From NCBI GenBank assembly GCA_029204225.1, contig CM055095.1, forward strand, positions 74,453,501 through 74,517,500: DNA of 64,000 nt, read 5' to 3'. Shown in pieces: positions 35,571 to 48,892 of this stretch (position 1 is its first letter; each line of letters starts with the position of its first letter). Origin of the DNA: Diphasiastrum complanatum. Its lineage: Eukaryota > Streptophyta > Lycopodiopsida > Lycopodiales > Lycopodiaceae. A program made the position numbers and the translations under genes. The notes beneath the pieces were generated by a model, which was not told where the DNA came from, made no database searches, and was given only the letters and a program-made list of their open reading frames with translations.

Positions 35571-36829
35571 GTTCAGTATCCTATTTGAAGAAAAAATAAC
35601 CCTCCCATCTACTTGTCATCTCGGGGGAGGGGGCTTTGAGTTATTCTCGAAAAAACTTTCACCTTTTGAAATTTCTCAATTTTTTTAGGACTATTGCTCA
35701 TGAAACGGTTTATATGGCGATATAAAAATGTCCAAATTTTCATTGTCATTTTTCTAAATATAATGCGTAGTTCATTCGTATACTCTTTCGGGTTTCGGGC
35801 AAGGGGGTGGGAAAGTGTGCATGTGAGTCAAATGGACCTCTTCTTTCTAAAAATGTCCCATTTTCTTGGTACTCCAGAGCCCCCGCTTGGGTGACGATCG
35901 AGTGCTTGGGAAAAGAAGCAAAGTATAGGAATGGAAGCGGCATGTTTTCTCAAAAACCGATAATATAAAATATTTGACGACAATTTTTTCTACAAAGCCG
36001 ATAAACCCTCCAAGTAACAGTTTTCAAAAAATTGAGAATCTTTAAGAAAAGCAAAATTTCTGAGAATAGCTCAAAAAGAAGTTTCCTGAGCACTGGGGTG
36101 AGCTTTGACTCGTCAGATTTCAAATCCGTACCTCTAGGCTCTCACTCGAAAAGGCATTTTTCAGTCGTACCTGTCACTTGAAAAGGCCTGAGCTCTTACA
36201 ACCCTCAATCTGCCAAAACAAAAATAACTAACCCTGCACAGTAGTACTGTTGAAAGCAGCCCCACGACTATTGAAATTCCGGCTGGAATTTCGATTTGAA
36301 GGGAGGGTGGTATGTGGGGTAGGTGGGGTTAGGTGTGGGATAGTTATAAATAGGACAGGACGGAAAAGCACGGCCATCGTACCAAAAAGGATCATCTCAA
36401 ACACGTGTCTTCGATTAGGTACAGGAAACCGTATTCCCCCGTACCTACTAGCCCGTGACTGTTCCGTACAAATTTGACGAAAAGTGTCAGTTACGTATTA
36501 CCTGGGCCCCTGCCCCCCTGCACATGTCCACATTAATTCAAAACCTTGAAATTCCACATTCCAAAATAACTATTATATTCATTATCTGCCCTTTTTTTCT
36601 TTTAAGCATTCAATACTCATGGACCATGGGTGTAGAATGTACCCATCTACACTATTGAGTCTCGGTACGGTTCCACTAGGCCACGCACATGCATTAAAAA
36701 TCAGGTGCCTATGGAGACTTTAGTTGGGGGGGGGGAGGCCCTGCCCGAGGGCCTTCTTTGCTGGGAGGGCCCTTGCCCGAGGGCCGCCCTCGGGCAGGCC
36801 CCGACCAGCAAGGAAGGCCCGAGGGCTTC
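35571..36829. other. no gene seen; GC-rich palindrome at its right end
   Basis: AT-rich to mixed sequence without a supported gene. At 36727-36829 it turns very GC-rich, with a stem-loop: GGCCCTGCCCGAGGGC (36741-36756) against its near-complement GCCCTCGGGCAGGCC (36786-36800). Confidence 0.5.
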
Positions 36830-37197
36830 GGGCCTTCCCCTACGTAATGCCATTGTGCGAAGGTTGTTGTTTTTTTTTTTTTTCATTTTTTGGCCGTACG
36901 GTACGGCTGTACTCGTGGACCAGTTTTTTTTTTTTTTTTTTCGATTTTTTGCCATTTTTTTTTTCGCAAATTTTTTTACGTTTGTGATGGAATGTGGATG
37001 TGGACAGCCAATGACGGGCTGCCACATAGCACATGCACATTCCACCGGAGAGAAGAGAGAGAAAGTGAATTCCACCGGAGAGAGGAGAGAGAATGATAGA
37101 TTCCTAAGAAAGAGAAAATTGGATGGACGTTATGCTCCCAGAGGTGGTCCCAAAATACAAAGGACACCTTAGCACAAGGCATTACGTAACTAGGCCC
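36830..37197. mobile_element. MITE-like element with terminal inverted repeats
   Basis: The left end GGGCCTTCCCCTACGTAATG...TTGTGC.AAGG (36830-36863) is the inverted match of the right end CCTT.GCACAAGGCATTACGTA...AGGCCC (37167-37197). The best-matched core is TACGTAATGCC(A)TTGTGC. The inside is about 300 bp: long T-runs (36869-36882, 36925-36942), then a directly repeated ATTCCACCGGAGAGA (37040 and 37069) and GA-rich sequence. No transposase and no clear target duplication. Open frames inside are low-complexity Phe- or Lys-runs. Confidence 0.5.
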
Positions 37198-38899
37198 TAT
37201 GACCTAACAACAAGCTCTTACTTGGCTTAGGCATTGCCGCGTTAGTAAAGTGTTTTAGAAGAGTCCTTGGAAGTTGGCGGTGTTTGGGAGACCTTCTTTT
37301 AATTTATCTTCAAAAACCTGTATTTTTTAAAGCTTGTCGCTAAAGAATTTATTTTCCTATATCAAAAACCGTTGAGATTTTCAAGATGCCATTTTTTAAG
37401 AAAAGATGCCAATTTCATTCTTATACTTTGTCGGCTTTCTTGAAAACTGGTCCTTGGAGTTTTTCACATATTTTGGAAGCATTGTTTGAGCAACCTCTTG
37501 GGGTTGCCCTAAACCTCTTCAAGTTTTTTGCCAATTTCTTACATTTTTTGAAGCTGTTGGTTTTTCAAAATTCTCACCTTCTATAATATAAATCTTGCAT
37601 CTCAAATTGTTTGTCGGCAAAATATTTGAAATTTACATAAGTTAATTATTTTATTAGCTCAATAAACCTAGGTAACCTTTTTTAAAAGTCAACTTCTAGT
37701 AAGTTTTTTTACAAAACAAATTTTTGGAAAAAGATGTTGATTCCATTCCTATACTTTGCCAACTCTCACAAGCCTTGATTTTGGAGGATTGTTAGTTTCC
37801 CCTAACCTTGCTTTCCAAAATCTTCCAGCTCCAAATTCTCACCTTTGTTTTTGTATAAAGTTCATCTATGGTTAATCTTTTAAATTTCTTTTTCTCGACT
37901 GTTATTATCCTCTAGCAATCGCATTTTATCCTTAATTTTGAATAGCTAGTAGAATGGCAGAGGCCACAAATAGATATCTACTTTAATTAGCTAAATAATT
38001 ACATGATTGTAAGACTATAGTTTGTTGAAACATCATAATGAGCTCCAAATCTGAATTATTCTAAAACTTAAGATCTCTAATTTTGTACATATTCCATGAC
38101 ACCAAATAGTTCTTATAGAGGAAACAATAATCCATATTCTAGAATCTTATACAACATCTTTGGAAGCAAAACAATTGTCAGTTCTATTTTTAGACCTTGA
38201 AGGCTTTCCCAAACAATGCATCTTGGTTTCTAAGGGGATTAGACTTAGGGACCAAAGAAAATTTGGATGCCAAGCTAACCAACTCAACCAATCCCATGGA
38301 TACCGAGCTTCAATTTTATTTTTTTTCCAAAACTTCCCAATCCCTACCCATGTTTTTAATACCACCTAGGTAGTGGTATAAAGAATTCCCTATTATTTTT
38401 TTGAAGAGATTCTAGTTCACATTATTACAAAATTTCTAAATATTTGATGATCTAGATATGAAGGTTTTTGGATAAAGATGGTTAACTTATTAACTTATTG
38501 TCCAACTATCTATAATGTGGTGGCTAACAGCTTGGCTTGTGGGTTTGCCCACCTAGGACATTGTTTGTTCACAAGATTAAAGGAACCCTTTGGACCCGTT
38601 ATTAGAATAAGTTTTTTTTAAGACTTGAAAATTGCCCTCCTAGGCTTGTTACTACAAAAATCAAGTTTTATTTTAAGAATATTTGATTGTGGGGGAGGGG
38701 GTGGTTACTAATATAAACATGATACAAGATTTGTTGGTATAAATCGAACTAGGACTCCCTATTTTTTTTTAATCATTTGGTTACATACTAGTACATGGTT
38801 TGAAATTTTTGTAGCAAATGGAAGTCAATATAAATAATGCATATCAATTTTCCTATGTAAATCATGAACCGGATTTCCGAACATGAACTCAAGTATTCA
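37198..38899. other. no gene recognised
   Basis: AT-rich sequence. A minus-strand frame at 38147-38365 reads WVGIGKFWKKNKIEARYPWD and may be a scrap of a LINE or other repeat, but no domain can be assigned. Confidence 0.35.
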
Positions 38900-38947
38900 T
38901 TGTGTGTGTGTGTGTGTGCACGCGCACACACACGTGCGTGCGTGTAC
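38900..38947. repeat. (GT)n/(CA)n microsatellite
   Basis: GT run, then CGCGCACACACACGTGCGTGCG. The two halves are nearly self-complementary. Confidence 0.9.
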
Positions 38948-39170
38948 AAACTTCCCAATCCTCTGACTATGATTGTCAACCCCTCAAAAGCATGGGGCAC
39001 CCTAAGGTCCCATTTACAACAATTGACGATACATTTTTGAAATTCCATTAGGATCTAGTGCAATATACAGATCACATCAATCAATCACCATAGCCACTCC
39101 TCACAAGCTCTTAAAGATGGCACAACAAAGGTTAATTGTATTACTAAGACAACTATACATATACCAAAAG

Positions 39171-39585
39171 CCCCAACATGCATGGGCTCGACAAGTTATC
39201 AACACACTGAAATAGGCACATGTCTAACTAATAGGCCCAACATGGGCTAAAATACTAACACCAATGACATGCCCCTGAGTATAGCAAATGTCTTCCAAAA
39301 TATACTATACAGGCTAATTTTCTATATGTGTGGCTACTCTCAGCTAACCCAAGTAGTCGGCTACAGGACAAGTGCCCCCAACATGCATGGCCTCGACAAG
39401 TTATCAACACACTGAAATAGGCACATGTCTAACTAATAGGCCCAACATGTGCTAAAATACTGACATCGACGACATGCCCCTGAGTATAGCAAATGTCGTC
39501 AAAAATATACTGTACAGGCTAATTTCCAATACGTGTGGCTACTCTCAGCTAACCCAAGTAGTCGACTACAGGACAAGTGTCCCCA
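39171..39585. repeat. 205-bp tandem duplication
   Basis: Copies start at 39171 and 39376 with CCCCAACATGCATGG. They share CGACAAGTTATCAACACACT and TAGTCG.CTACAGGACAAGTG. High identity. Confidence 0.9.
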
Positions 39586-39589
39586 ACTG

Positions 39590-41040
39590 ATATGTCGATG
39601 GCGAGTCAAGTCTTGGTAACAACCAAATACAGTAAATCTAATTAACTGTACACTAATTACAGTATCACATTTGAAGCTTATACTAATGAATCGGATTAGA
39701 ACTGATTTCTAACTCTCTCTCCCTTAAGCTCAAATGTGATAAGAGTAAAGAAATACGAACTGTAGCAATGGCTGGAGTATCCAAAAGATGTTATGCATGT
39801 CCATGCTACTCTGTACTTGACTCACACTCAAGCACACCAACAACCAACCAAGTTTGACCGACAAAGTATCATGCAAACACAATGCTCACACAAAGAGTCT
39901 ACCATACTCTCGACCACCAACTAACTTGTCCCCAACTTGAACACAAGTCGACATGGCTCAAACTGAGGAAATCCCACTGCCACCATGAGACTTACATCCT
40001 CCATCTAGCTAGGCTGACATTCTATCAGACACTTACAAGCACAAACCTGTAACACTGACATAAATAAGTGACTGAGGCTCACGACTGAGGCTCTGCCGAT
40101 TGAGGCACAACCTGAGAAAATCTTACTGCCACCATAAGATTATACCCTCACCAAATAGACAACTAGTAGACATAATGACAAGTCATTGAGTATACAAATG
40201 ACTACTTTGTTTCTGACGTAGCAAATGCATAAACACATACAACTCCGACTCAGGTCTAGACCCTCGTGACAAGGTAACATGCAAGCCCACACACACTCAT
40301 GCAAACCAACATGAATGATAAAGCGTTAAGTAAATGACCAAGGCATGCCCACAAGTGGTATCCTGTCGTACCAACACCTGTGCCACCTGTAGATCCGTTG
40401 CTACACCATTGGTCACCAAATCAGGCTCTCAACCTTGGCCCGCTGTAGAGCAGGCATCCCAAAGGGAGCCGGGAATCACGACTTAGCTTCCCAGCCTTCA
40501 ACTCTTGCCATCCAGACCCACTTCACATGCAAGCAGCCAACTCGCCAACAATGATCAAACTCAACCAACTTGAAGTTCCGAAACCGACATTGAGATCCAA
40601 CCTGGCGCCATGCCAGATCGGGGGTCCCGATGTGGGTGACTTCCTCCCAAGCAAGCCGTCCAACATACATCAAACTTAAAGCTTTGTTACAAACGAGTAA
40701 CATCCATTCCAAGCAAGTCGTCTGACTTACATCAGACTTAACCAACTCAAAGCTTCGTCACGAGCGCTGGAAGCCAACATGGCGCCATGCCAGACTGGAC
40801 AGCCATAAACAGGTAACTTCCACCCAAGCAAGCCATCCAACTTAGCCGATAGGTTAGAGCCCATTCCCCAAGAGCTTAACCCATTCACGTTCATGTAAGG
40901 AACACTCAGAACCACAAGCCACGACTGATATGGAGACAACTAGTTCCTGGACCGAATGGTCCCGACGACATATTGTTGGCGTCCCAGGATACGACCCTCG
41001 GCTATGTGCCAAATCAAAAAGTTTGAAGCGGCCTTACAAT
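39590..41040 (+). repeat. possible LTR or related repeat, with imperfect ~175-bp internal repeats
   Basis: GC-richer than its surroundings. GGCGCCATGCCAGA occurs at about 40602 and 40776, and AAGCAAGCC.TCCAAC at about 40652 and 40826, so a ~175-bp unit is repeated. It ends GGCCTTACA-AT followed by TGGCGCTTTTACCG, which recalls the LTR-end plus TGGCGCC-type primer site of plant Gypsy elements. Only six bases of that site match and no partner LTR or gag/pol is present. Confidence 0.25.
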
Positions 41041-41766
41041 TGGCGCTTTTACCGAACACTGAAACCCCGAAGGTAATCATAGTTAGTTTGAAAAAAATCC
41101 CACTTTATTAATAAATCTGAGAAGGTTACATTTCAAGTGTGTGACCGACCCTAGTCTTCGGGGCATTGGCATGCCAAGGCAGGCGCCAGGACAACATTCC
41201 AACAAGGGAGGCTGAGACTTGGTTGGACCATGCTCCAAGCCTCTTTGCCCTGACATCCTGTCCAATAAGTCCTGAAAGTTTATCTCCATCCAATTCTCAT
41301 CCATTCCCCATGCTCCAAGCACAAGACTGTACAAAGGACTCCATGAATGAATGTACACAAACCTCACCATAGGCTATACCTGAGTAGCTCGCCCATCTCC
41401 CAAACAGATGAAAAAATTAATTCATACTCTAAAACAAGAGTACAGTCCACCGAAGAAATTAGAAATGGTTTGTGTGTGGTATTCTTGAAAACAGATTTAA
41501 CGTGAAGTATGGTTCTGAAATAAATGGAAGAGCAGTATGATGTCGCGAGTTCCTCAGACGTCAAAGACAGCCATCGTCTGATCAGAAACTGAGGAGTCGC
41601 AGATGTCCATGCTCTGATCAGAGTGAGTAAACAAGCACAATCAAACAGCGATGAAAGTGCATTCAATCACAACAAGCATTCATCTACGTTGTACATAGAT
41701 AAAAACGTGCTGCTGCTATATTACACTGAAGCACAATACAAATAGCAATTACAACAAAAAATTGAC
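41041..41766. other. no gene seen; 30-bp direct repeat partner
   Basis: Contains TATACCTGAGTAGCTCGCC within 41364-41393, which recurs at 41984-42013 (28 of 30 bases), 620 bp away. Confidence 0.5.
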
Positions 41767-41983
41767 ATCACATTTTGTTATATTTTCATATTTGGCATAT
41801 TGAGGCCAAAACTTGTTTTAGACTTAGAGATTGACTTTTCAAAGTTCATTAGTCTAAATTTCATTTGAATAGACACTTTTTGAAAGTGTGGGAAAGTTAG
41901 AATGCGAGTTTGAGTAGATTCAAATTTGAATAGTTGAGTACATTGAATCTAGACCAAAAATTAGTAGGGTTAGCATTTTGGTG
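41767..41983 (+). repeat. partial LTR (U3 part) of the B family, plus orientation
   Basis: Follows the reverse complement of the B LTR from near its start: TTTGGCATATTGAGGCCAAA, TAGACTTAGAGATTGACTTT, GTAGGGTTAGCATTTTGGTG. It stops where the 30-bp direct repeat begins. Confidence 0.85.
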
Positions 41984-42013
41984 TCACTATAGGCTATACC
42001 TGAGTAGTTCGCC

Positions 42014-42599
42014 TCTCCTACATCCCATGTAGGCTCAACTTTCCATGTTTGACATTGCCAACTCTGATTTGTTGACCAGTACATAGGCCTCCCACCAAGG
42101 AGCCTATCTCACCACCACATCCATCATAGCATCCAAGCCAAAGAAAATGCATACTAGATCCAACCATCGTGATGATTAACTCACCCACGATCCAAGCATA
42201 TCAGCTAGGATAGCTCCAACAGAACCTTGTATCTTGTACAATCTGATCACCAAGTATCCACTACCCATTGATAGTTCTCCAAGAATCTATCCACCTGTAG
42301 TGCAAATAGACTCCAATTGGATCTAACCAATAAAATTGCATCCTGCTTATCAAATAATGCTGGATAAAAAACACAATCATGTGATGCCAACTTGGAGACC
42401 ATTGTGCATATAACCATGCAGCTCACCTGAATACTCACCAAAGTATCAGCAATTAGTCTCTGAGTAATTATCTCCAATCTTGTCGGCTCAAAACCATAGG
42501 CATGCTGGATCCGCATCACCCCGTAATGCTCTCCATGCCCTCAAGATATGTACCACCACTAGTGTCATGCCCACGACTAGTCTCGCATAGCGTGTCCAC
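42014..42599. other. unidentified insert between two LTR pieces
   Basis: Non-LTR sequence of about 590 bp. A minus-strand frame, 42247-42519 (HAYGFEPTRLEIITQRLIAD), looks protein-like but is not recognised. Confidence 0.3.
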
Positions 42600-43020
42600 T
42601 ACTAAGAAGTTATCATTTAGGGCAAGTTTAGGGCAATTGGTTAAGTGACATTTTGGAAGTTATAAATAGCAGTACCAGTGTAGAGAAATTATCAATGTAT
42701 TCTCATTTTATGTGGAAAATTCATCTCTTTTGAATCTATGTCCATCTCATGTGCATTTCTCAAGATATCTTGATTTTTAGTGTGTAGGATGTGTTTTTTT
42801 CTATTGATCTTCAATCCACACATGTGAAGTACTGTATGCTGCTGCTATTGTATGGACAGGGATAGTACCATACTGTATCTAAGTGTTTATGATCAGATTT
42901 TCATGCATTTCCAAGTTCTAGCATGTGTAAAGTGATAATGTCGCTAAATCTAGATGTGCAACCAAATTTGGCTAAAGATCTTAGATCCATCAAGTATGTT
43001 TTGGATCTAATTTCCTCACA
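42600..43020 (+). repeat. partial 5' LTR of element E
   Basis: Closest to the LTR of element G read in reverse (TTATAAATAGCAGTACCAG, TGTATTCTCATTTTATGTGG). TATA box TATAAATAG at 42661-42669. Ends TTTCCTCACA before the primer site. The U3 front is missing. Confidence 0.82.
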
Positions 43021-43032
43021 TGGTATTAGAGC
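43021..43032 (+). other. primer-binding site of element E
   Basis: TGGTATTAGAGC directly after the LTR, same variant as element D. Confidence 0.85.
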
Positions 43033-43995
43033 AGGTTACAAGCCAAAGTTGGAGTATTTTCCAAATCTAGTGGTGGATTTGAGGGCGCCTTTAATTCTAT
43101 ATGGATTTGGAGGTATTTCTAGCTCAAATCTTGCATTTTCAAGTATAGAAATTGGACCTTTGTGATCCTAGCATCATTTTAGGTCAAATCACTTGGAGTA
43201 GGCCAATTTTTGAAACCACTTACTAGAATATGGTCACAAAAATTTCTCATAATTGTAAATGTTACATTCTACTAGATGATATATCAATATTCTAGCTTTT
43301 GGATATAGCTTTTGCTTGATTCAATATTTTGCATAGCATGTATTAGTGAAATCATTAGGATGTGGAGCTTGTTCAAGTTGTTTTTAATGGCTTGTTGGAT
43401 GATCATGCTAATTTGGTGCAAAATTTTGCTATTCAAAAGACATTCAAGTATGGAGGACTTGCAAGAGGTCTTGGTGGCTGAAGAGTTTAGACTCCAAGCA
43501 AGAGGAGGATCATCTTCTACATTTCAAGTTGGAGAGGAGGAAGCTATGTTCTCAAAAAGCAAGTTCAAGGTCAAAGGCAAAGGAAAATGGTCAAAAGGGC
43601 AAGATCAAGATGAGCCTTCTACTTTTGTTGGCAAGAAGAAAGATAGATCCAAGCTAAAATGTTTCTAGGGTGGAGTCAAATGACATTTTTCTAGTGATTG
43701 CTTCAAGAAGAAGAGAGATCAAAGTGAGAAGCAAACCAATTTAACAGTTAATGAAGATGGTGTTGATGAACAACTTTCAAATGATGCTTTTGTTATGTCA
43801 TCTTGCTTGTTGGCTAATCATGGAGATATTGATCCTTGGTGGATTGATAGTGGAGCTACATCACATATGACATTTCATGAGGATATTATTCATCATTGAT
43901 GGCATTTGAAGGTGACAAGAAGGTGATCTACACGGCCAATGATGGTGAATGTGCAATCAAAGGGATTGGCACAATTCCTATTTCCCTCTCTGTTG
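43033..43995 (+). pseudogene. copia element E: gag end and protease, truncated
   Basis: B-family relic. Gag tail 43450-43668: DLQEVLVAEEFRLQARGGSS, KWSKGQDQDEPS, KKKDRSKLKCF. The zinc knuckle is destroyed by a stop at its first Cys pair, with HFSSDCFKKKRDQ following. Protease WWIDSGATSHMTFH is intact at about 43837-43878, then IYTANDGECAIKGIGTIPIS to about 43990. Most of gag's N-terminus is deleted and everything after the protease is lost. Confidence 0.85.
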
Positions 43996-44676
43996 GATTT
44001 CAATCATCCCCATCCCTCATCTTTTCACTAATCTAGATCCATTCATTTATTGTATGTAAATACTTCTAAAGTCGCACAGTCTGCAAAAATGCAAAGAAAT
44101 CAATAACAATGTTCTGTTCGACAAACTTCGCCGGACTTCGGCCACTTTGGGTACTTGGACAAACTTCGGAGACTTCGGGTACTTCTACAAACTTCGGCCA
44201 CTTCGGTTACCCCCGTTGCCACTACTGCCTTTTTCACACTCCCCACATCTCCAGAAGACTGCCAAGGGCGACAAACCATTGTCTGATGACGCATGTGAAC
44301 TCAAGGGTGAATGCCTATCCTAAAAGTCTTAATAGGCCAATAGATTAATTGACTTATCATTCACATAAAGCTAGTCTCGAATCAACTTAAATGAAAATCA
44401 AATAAGACTTTAAATCAAAGCTCGAAAAACAATGCATCACATAAACTCATTCACATAATAGCGGAAGCACTGAGGGGTCAAGATGGAGACCCCCCACCCC
44501 CCAAGGATGTTTCTTGTCATTATGAAAAACCAATTGGCCTATGCCAATTACATATACAATGGATTCCAATAGGGGTCTCAAAATAGGACACATCAACTGA
44601 CTTCCTTTCAATGGTCTTAATCCCATATCTAGCTTATCAAAAGCATAGAAATTTCTTCATAATTCTTAATTCTTCT
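43996..44676. other. no gene; short ACTTCGG-rich repeats at 44123-44213
   Basis: Within 44123-44213 the phrases ACTTCGGCCACTT and ACAAACTTCGG recur four or five times at irregular spacing. The rest is AT-rich. Confidence 0.5.
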
Positions 44677-45049
44677 GACACGCAATCATGTTGGATCTTA
44701 GATACTTGACATGCAATCAAAATGGATCTTAGATTCTTGACATGCAAACATGATGGTTCTTAGATTCTTGACATGCAAACATGATGGTTCTTAGATTCTT
44801 GACATGCAACAGTCTGAAGTGACATGCATGGTCATTAGACAATGGATGGTGTGACATGCAAGCTTCAAATATGACATGCAAGCGTTAGATCTAACATGCA
44901 TGGACAATAGGCCACAGATGGCATGACATGCAAGCGTCTAAACTGACATGCATGGACATTAGGCCACAGATGGCATGACATGCAATGGTCTGAACTGACA
45001 TGCATGGACATTAGGCCACAGATGGCATGACATGCAATGATACTAGTCA
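44677..45049. repeat. composite GACATGCA minisatellite
   Basis: Units start at 44677, 44708, 44739, 44770, 44801, 44821, 44853, 44873, 44893, 44925, 44945, 44977, 44997 and 45029. Spacings are 31 bp four times, then 20 and 32 bp largely in alternation (a 52-bp higher-order unit). Almost every unit opens GACATGCA; the first has GACACGCA and one has AACATGCA. The longest shared unit includes GGACATTAGGCCACAGATGG. Confidence 0.92.
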
Positions 45050-45100
45050 ACCATTCTTACATATGGATATCAAATTCAAGATCATACCATGGTTTTAGAG

Positions 45101-46439
<1,339 letters not shown>

Positions 46440-48080
46440 CAGGTCACAGAATAAGCCCCTGTTAGCACAAGCGTACCGGCTGCTCCCACAGATATCATGA
46501 CGGCCTACCAAGCCTTGGGGACTTATATCCAGGATGCGGTAGCAGCCAAAAACTCATTGGACAGTTGGGTACTACAATTGGCAACAAACAACACCCAGCA
46601 GCGAGCGTAAATCACAAAGCTGCAGCAAGAGTTGACAATAGCTTAGCAACACAAGCACGATGGACACCAGGAGATCCAAAAGTTACAGCAAAAGGAAGAC
46701 GGCTTAAATCAGTATATCTAGAGCCTCTTCACAGTACTTCAGGGTGCTTCAACAAAGGTGCAGGAGCTTCAATTAGAAGCTTCCCAAAGACTTGCCCCCC
46801 TCCAGACGCAACTCCAGATATATGAAGTAGAAAGCGCACGTCTGGGAGCGGAGGTGCAAGCATTACAAAGGGAAAAACTTGTCTGGTTAACTCAGCCTGC
46901 ACCTAATTCAAGGCCACTATCCCAGGAAGAGATGAATCTCTTCTGGCATCAGGTGCAGGTATATGGCCAAACCTTAAACGACTACCAGACGGAGTTTGAC
47001 AAATACAGGGCAAGTGCAAATCAGGAGCTCACCCAAGCAAAGCAAGCCCTCAAGGTTTGCCAAAGATTCATGGAGCAAAGACCTCAGTTAGCCTCGGTGA
47101 CAATTCAAGTGCCACCCATCTTTGACGGTGCACAGACAAGCTGTAGCCAAGGCAAAGGGGAACACGCAGCAGAGGCAAGTAGTCAAGATCATGGATCAGA
47201 CGCACAAGATCAAAGGCCCCCTAATACGGGAGCAGATACTCAAGGCCAAGATCAGGGCCATGACACGGGTCTGAGTCAAAGGCAATGGGAGGGTCAAGCC
47301 TCCACATCTCGAGGCTCGCGATTTATTTCTGCCAGCTGCGCCTTCCGACGTCCAAAATCTGTGGAGGAGAAAATCAACGAATTCCTAGCAAAGTAAACTC
47401 ACGAGTCTTCAAGAGACGGCTGACAAATCTCATTTTTGGCCCAGACCATAAAAGGCAACGAGCTGCAAGCACTCCCCACCCTCCAACCACAACCATAGTG
47501 ACGTCAATAGTTGTTTGAGCGCGACCCTATGGCCATCAGGGCGTACATGACTAGTCCGCAACAACTCAGGGTGAACGTGCATTTCGTGCCATGCACACGA
47601 CGATCCAAATGGGCGGAATGCGACACCCCTATGGACAAAATCACTCTCAAGAGAATTTCATCCGAACATGGTTGGAATACGGATGTAGACGCCCGCAGGG
47701 CTCTCATCCAGTTTTCCAATAAATACTTCAACTGTCCTAACCCAACAGTCCGCGCGGCAGCCACTTATGCCCGAGACTTGGAGCATCTAATGGGAATCAA
47801 GACCAAGTGGGATAATATTCTCCCACCCATATTATTTGATCCAAATTAGCCTCCGAAAAAGTGGAAGATCAGCTGCCAGTAGCTCATGTCTATTACTGAG
47901 CCACACTCCTTGGCGATCCTTGGACGAGCCGATTTCAAGCATGGGTTGACCAGGCTAACAAGGGTAAGCAAGTCCCTTCACATGCACAAGGACTTGAAAA
48001 ACATAGATCAAATAAATTTTATGGAAGACATCACCGACTACCTGATCAACCAGAGGCGAGCCAAGAGATTCATGTACTGA
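46440..48080 (+). pseudogene. coiled-coil gag-like relic, locus 2
   Basis: Best preserved copy. Frame 46758-47396 starts with a long helical segment (ELQLEASQRLAPLQTQLQIY, RLGAEVQALQREKL), then PLSQEEMNLFWHQVQVYGQT, YQTEFDKYRASANQELTQAK, a polar Gln/Gly/Asp-rich stretch, and KSVEEKINEFLAK. The order matches locus 1 (28.1-29.1 kb). Downstream frames hold RDPMAIRAYMTSPQQLRVNV and RWSKWAE-like sequence (47511-47849), then HKDLKNIDQINFMEDITDYL (47886-48080). Upstream, NSLDSWVLQLATNN lies in a broken frame. Codons are more GC-rich than the flanks. No nucleic-acid enzyme motif is seen. It is likely the structural gene of an unclassified mobile element. Confidence 0.5.
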
Positions 48081-48892
48081 ACCGGCAGAGTGCTGAGGGA
48101 CCGGCACTACTTCAGGCCGTGGGTCCTATTGGGGGTATTCCCAACACAGAGTAAGTAAATAAATTTGACTAATAAATGTGTTGCAAGGGCATGGCATCTT
48201 GCGCGTATAAGCCCATGGCCCAATGATCACGCAAGTTGAGCGTAAATAGAAATAATAGACTTGGGCCCTTTTGTTAAACTTTTTTAAGTTGAGTCCAAAT
48301 GGAGACTCACATGAATCATGTGAAATCCAATGTACTTTTTTAAGACCTTTGGATCAAGTTGGGTCCAAGATGAACAGATAGGATTAGTGCACATATTAGC
48401 CAATAGTATTTTGGGGCAAGGGCTTTTCCCATTTAGAAGAAGACACCTCATGTACTCTATTTTCATGCTTAATGAGGAGGAGGAGACTCTACCAAATTGG
48501 AGAGCCAAGCATCCTCATTTGCTAAGCACTCATGCTAATGCTTTTGTTGTGTGTTTCTATTTGCTTTTCATTTTTATGTTGTTGTTTTAGTAGTTATGGT
48601 TTCTCCATTAGCATGCATCTTTTGGGCTAACCTCCCTCTCCACTCTATCTCCGAGTCTCTTTCTCTCTTCTCCTCTCTATCTCTTCTATTCTTCTCTTCC
48701 CTTTCAACCAAATCATGTGGAATCTAGTTTAGTGGAGTAGAGTTAGTGGGGGTAGTGTTAGTGGTGAGTAGAGTTAAGGGAGAAAGTAGTGAAATAACTA
48801 AAAGTAGCATCTTTGCATAGTTAGGTGCCTATCCTAGTGATTGAACCCTCTTTGACCGGTGGAAGGGCTACTCACCGACCAAATTTACATCC
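48081..48892. other. no gene seen
   Basis: AT-rich with a pyrimidine-rich stretch (48640-48710). Short frames only. Confidence 0.45.

Noticed and set aside
36701-37182. Overlapping open frames up to 155 codons on both strands
   Set aside because: They run through poly-T, GA-rich and palindromic DNA of the MITE-like element and give Phe, Lys or Ser/Leu runs, with no domain.
38147-38365. LINE reverse transcriptase fragment
   Set aside because: The frame is too short and lacks any RT or endonuclease motif; the resemblance is only an impression.
44677-45049. CRISPR-like array (regular repeats with spacers)
   Set aside because: The repeated part is only about 8 bp, the spacers are themselves repeated, and the context is a plant nuclear genome. 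It is a minisatellite.
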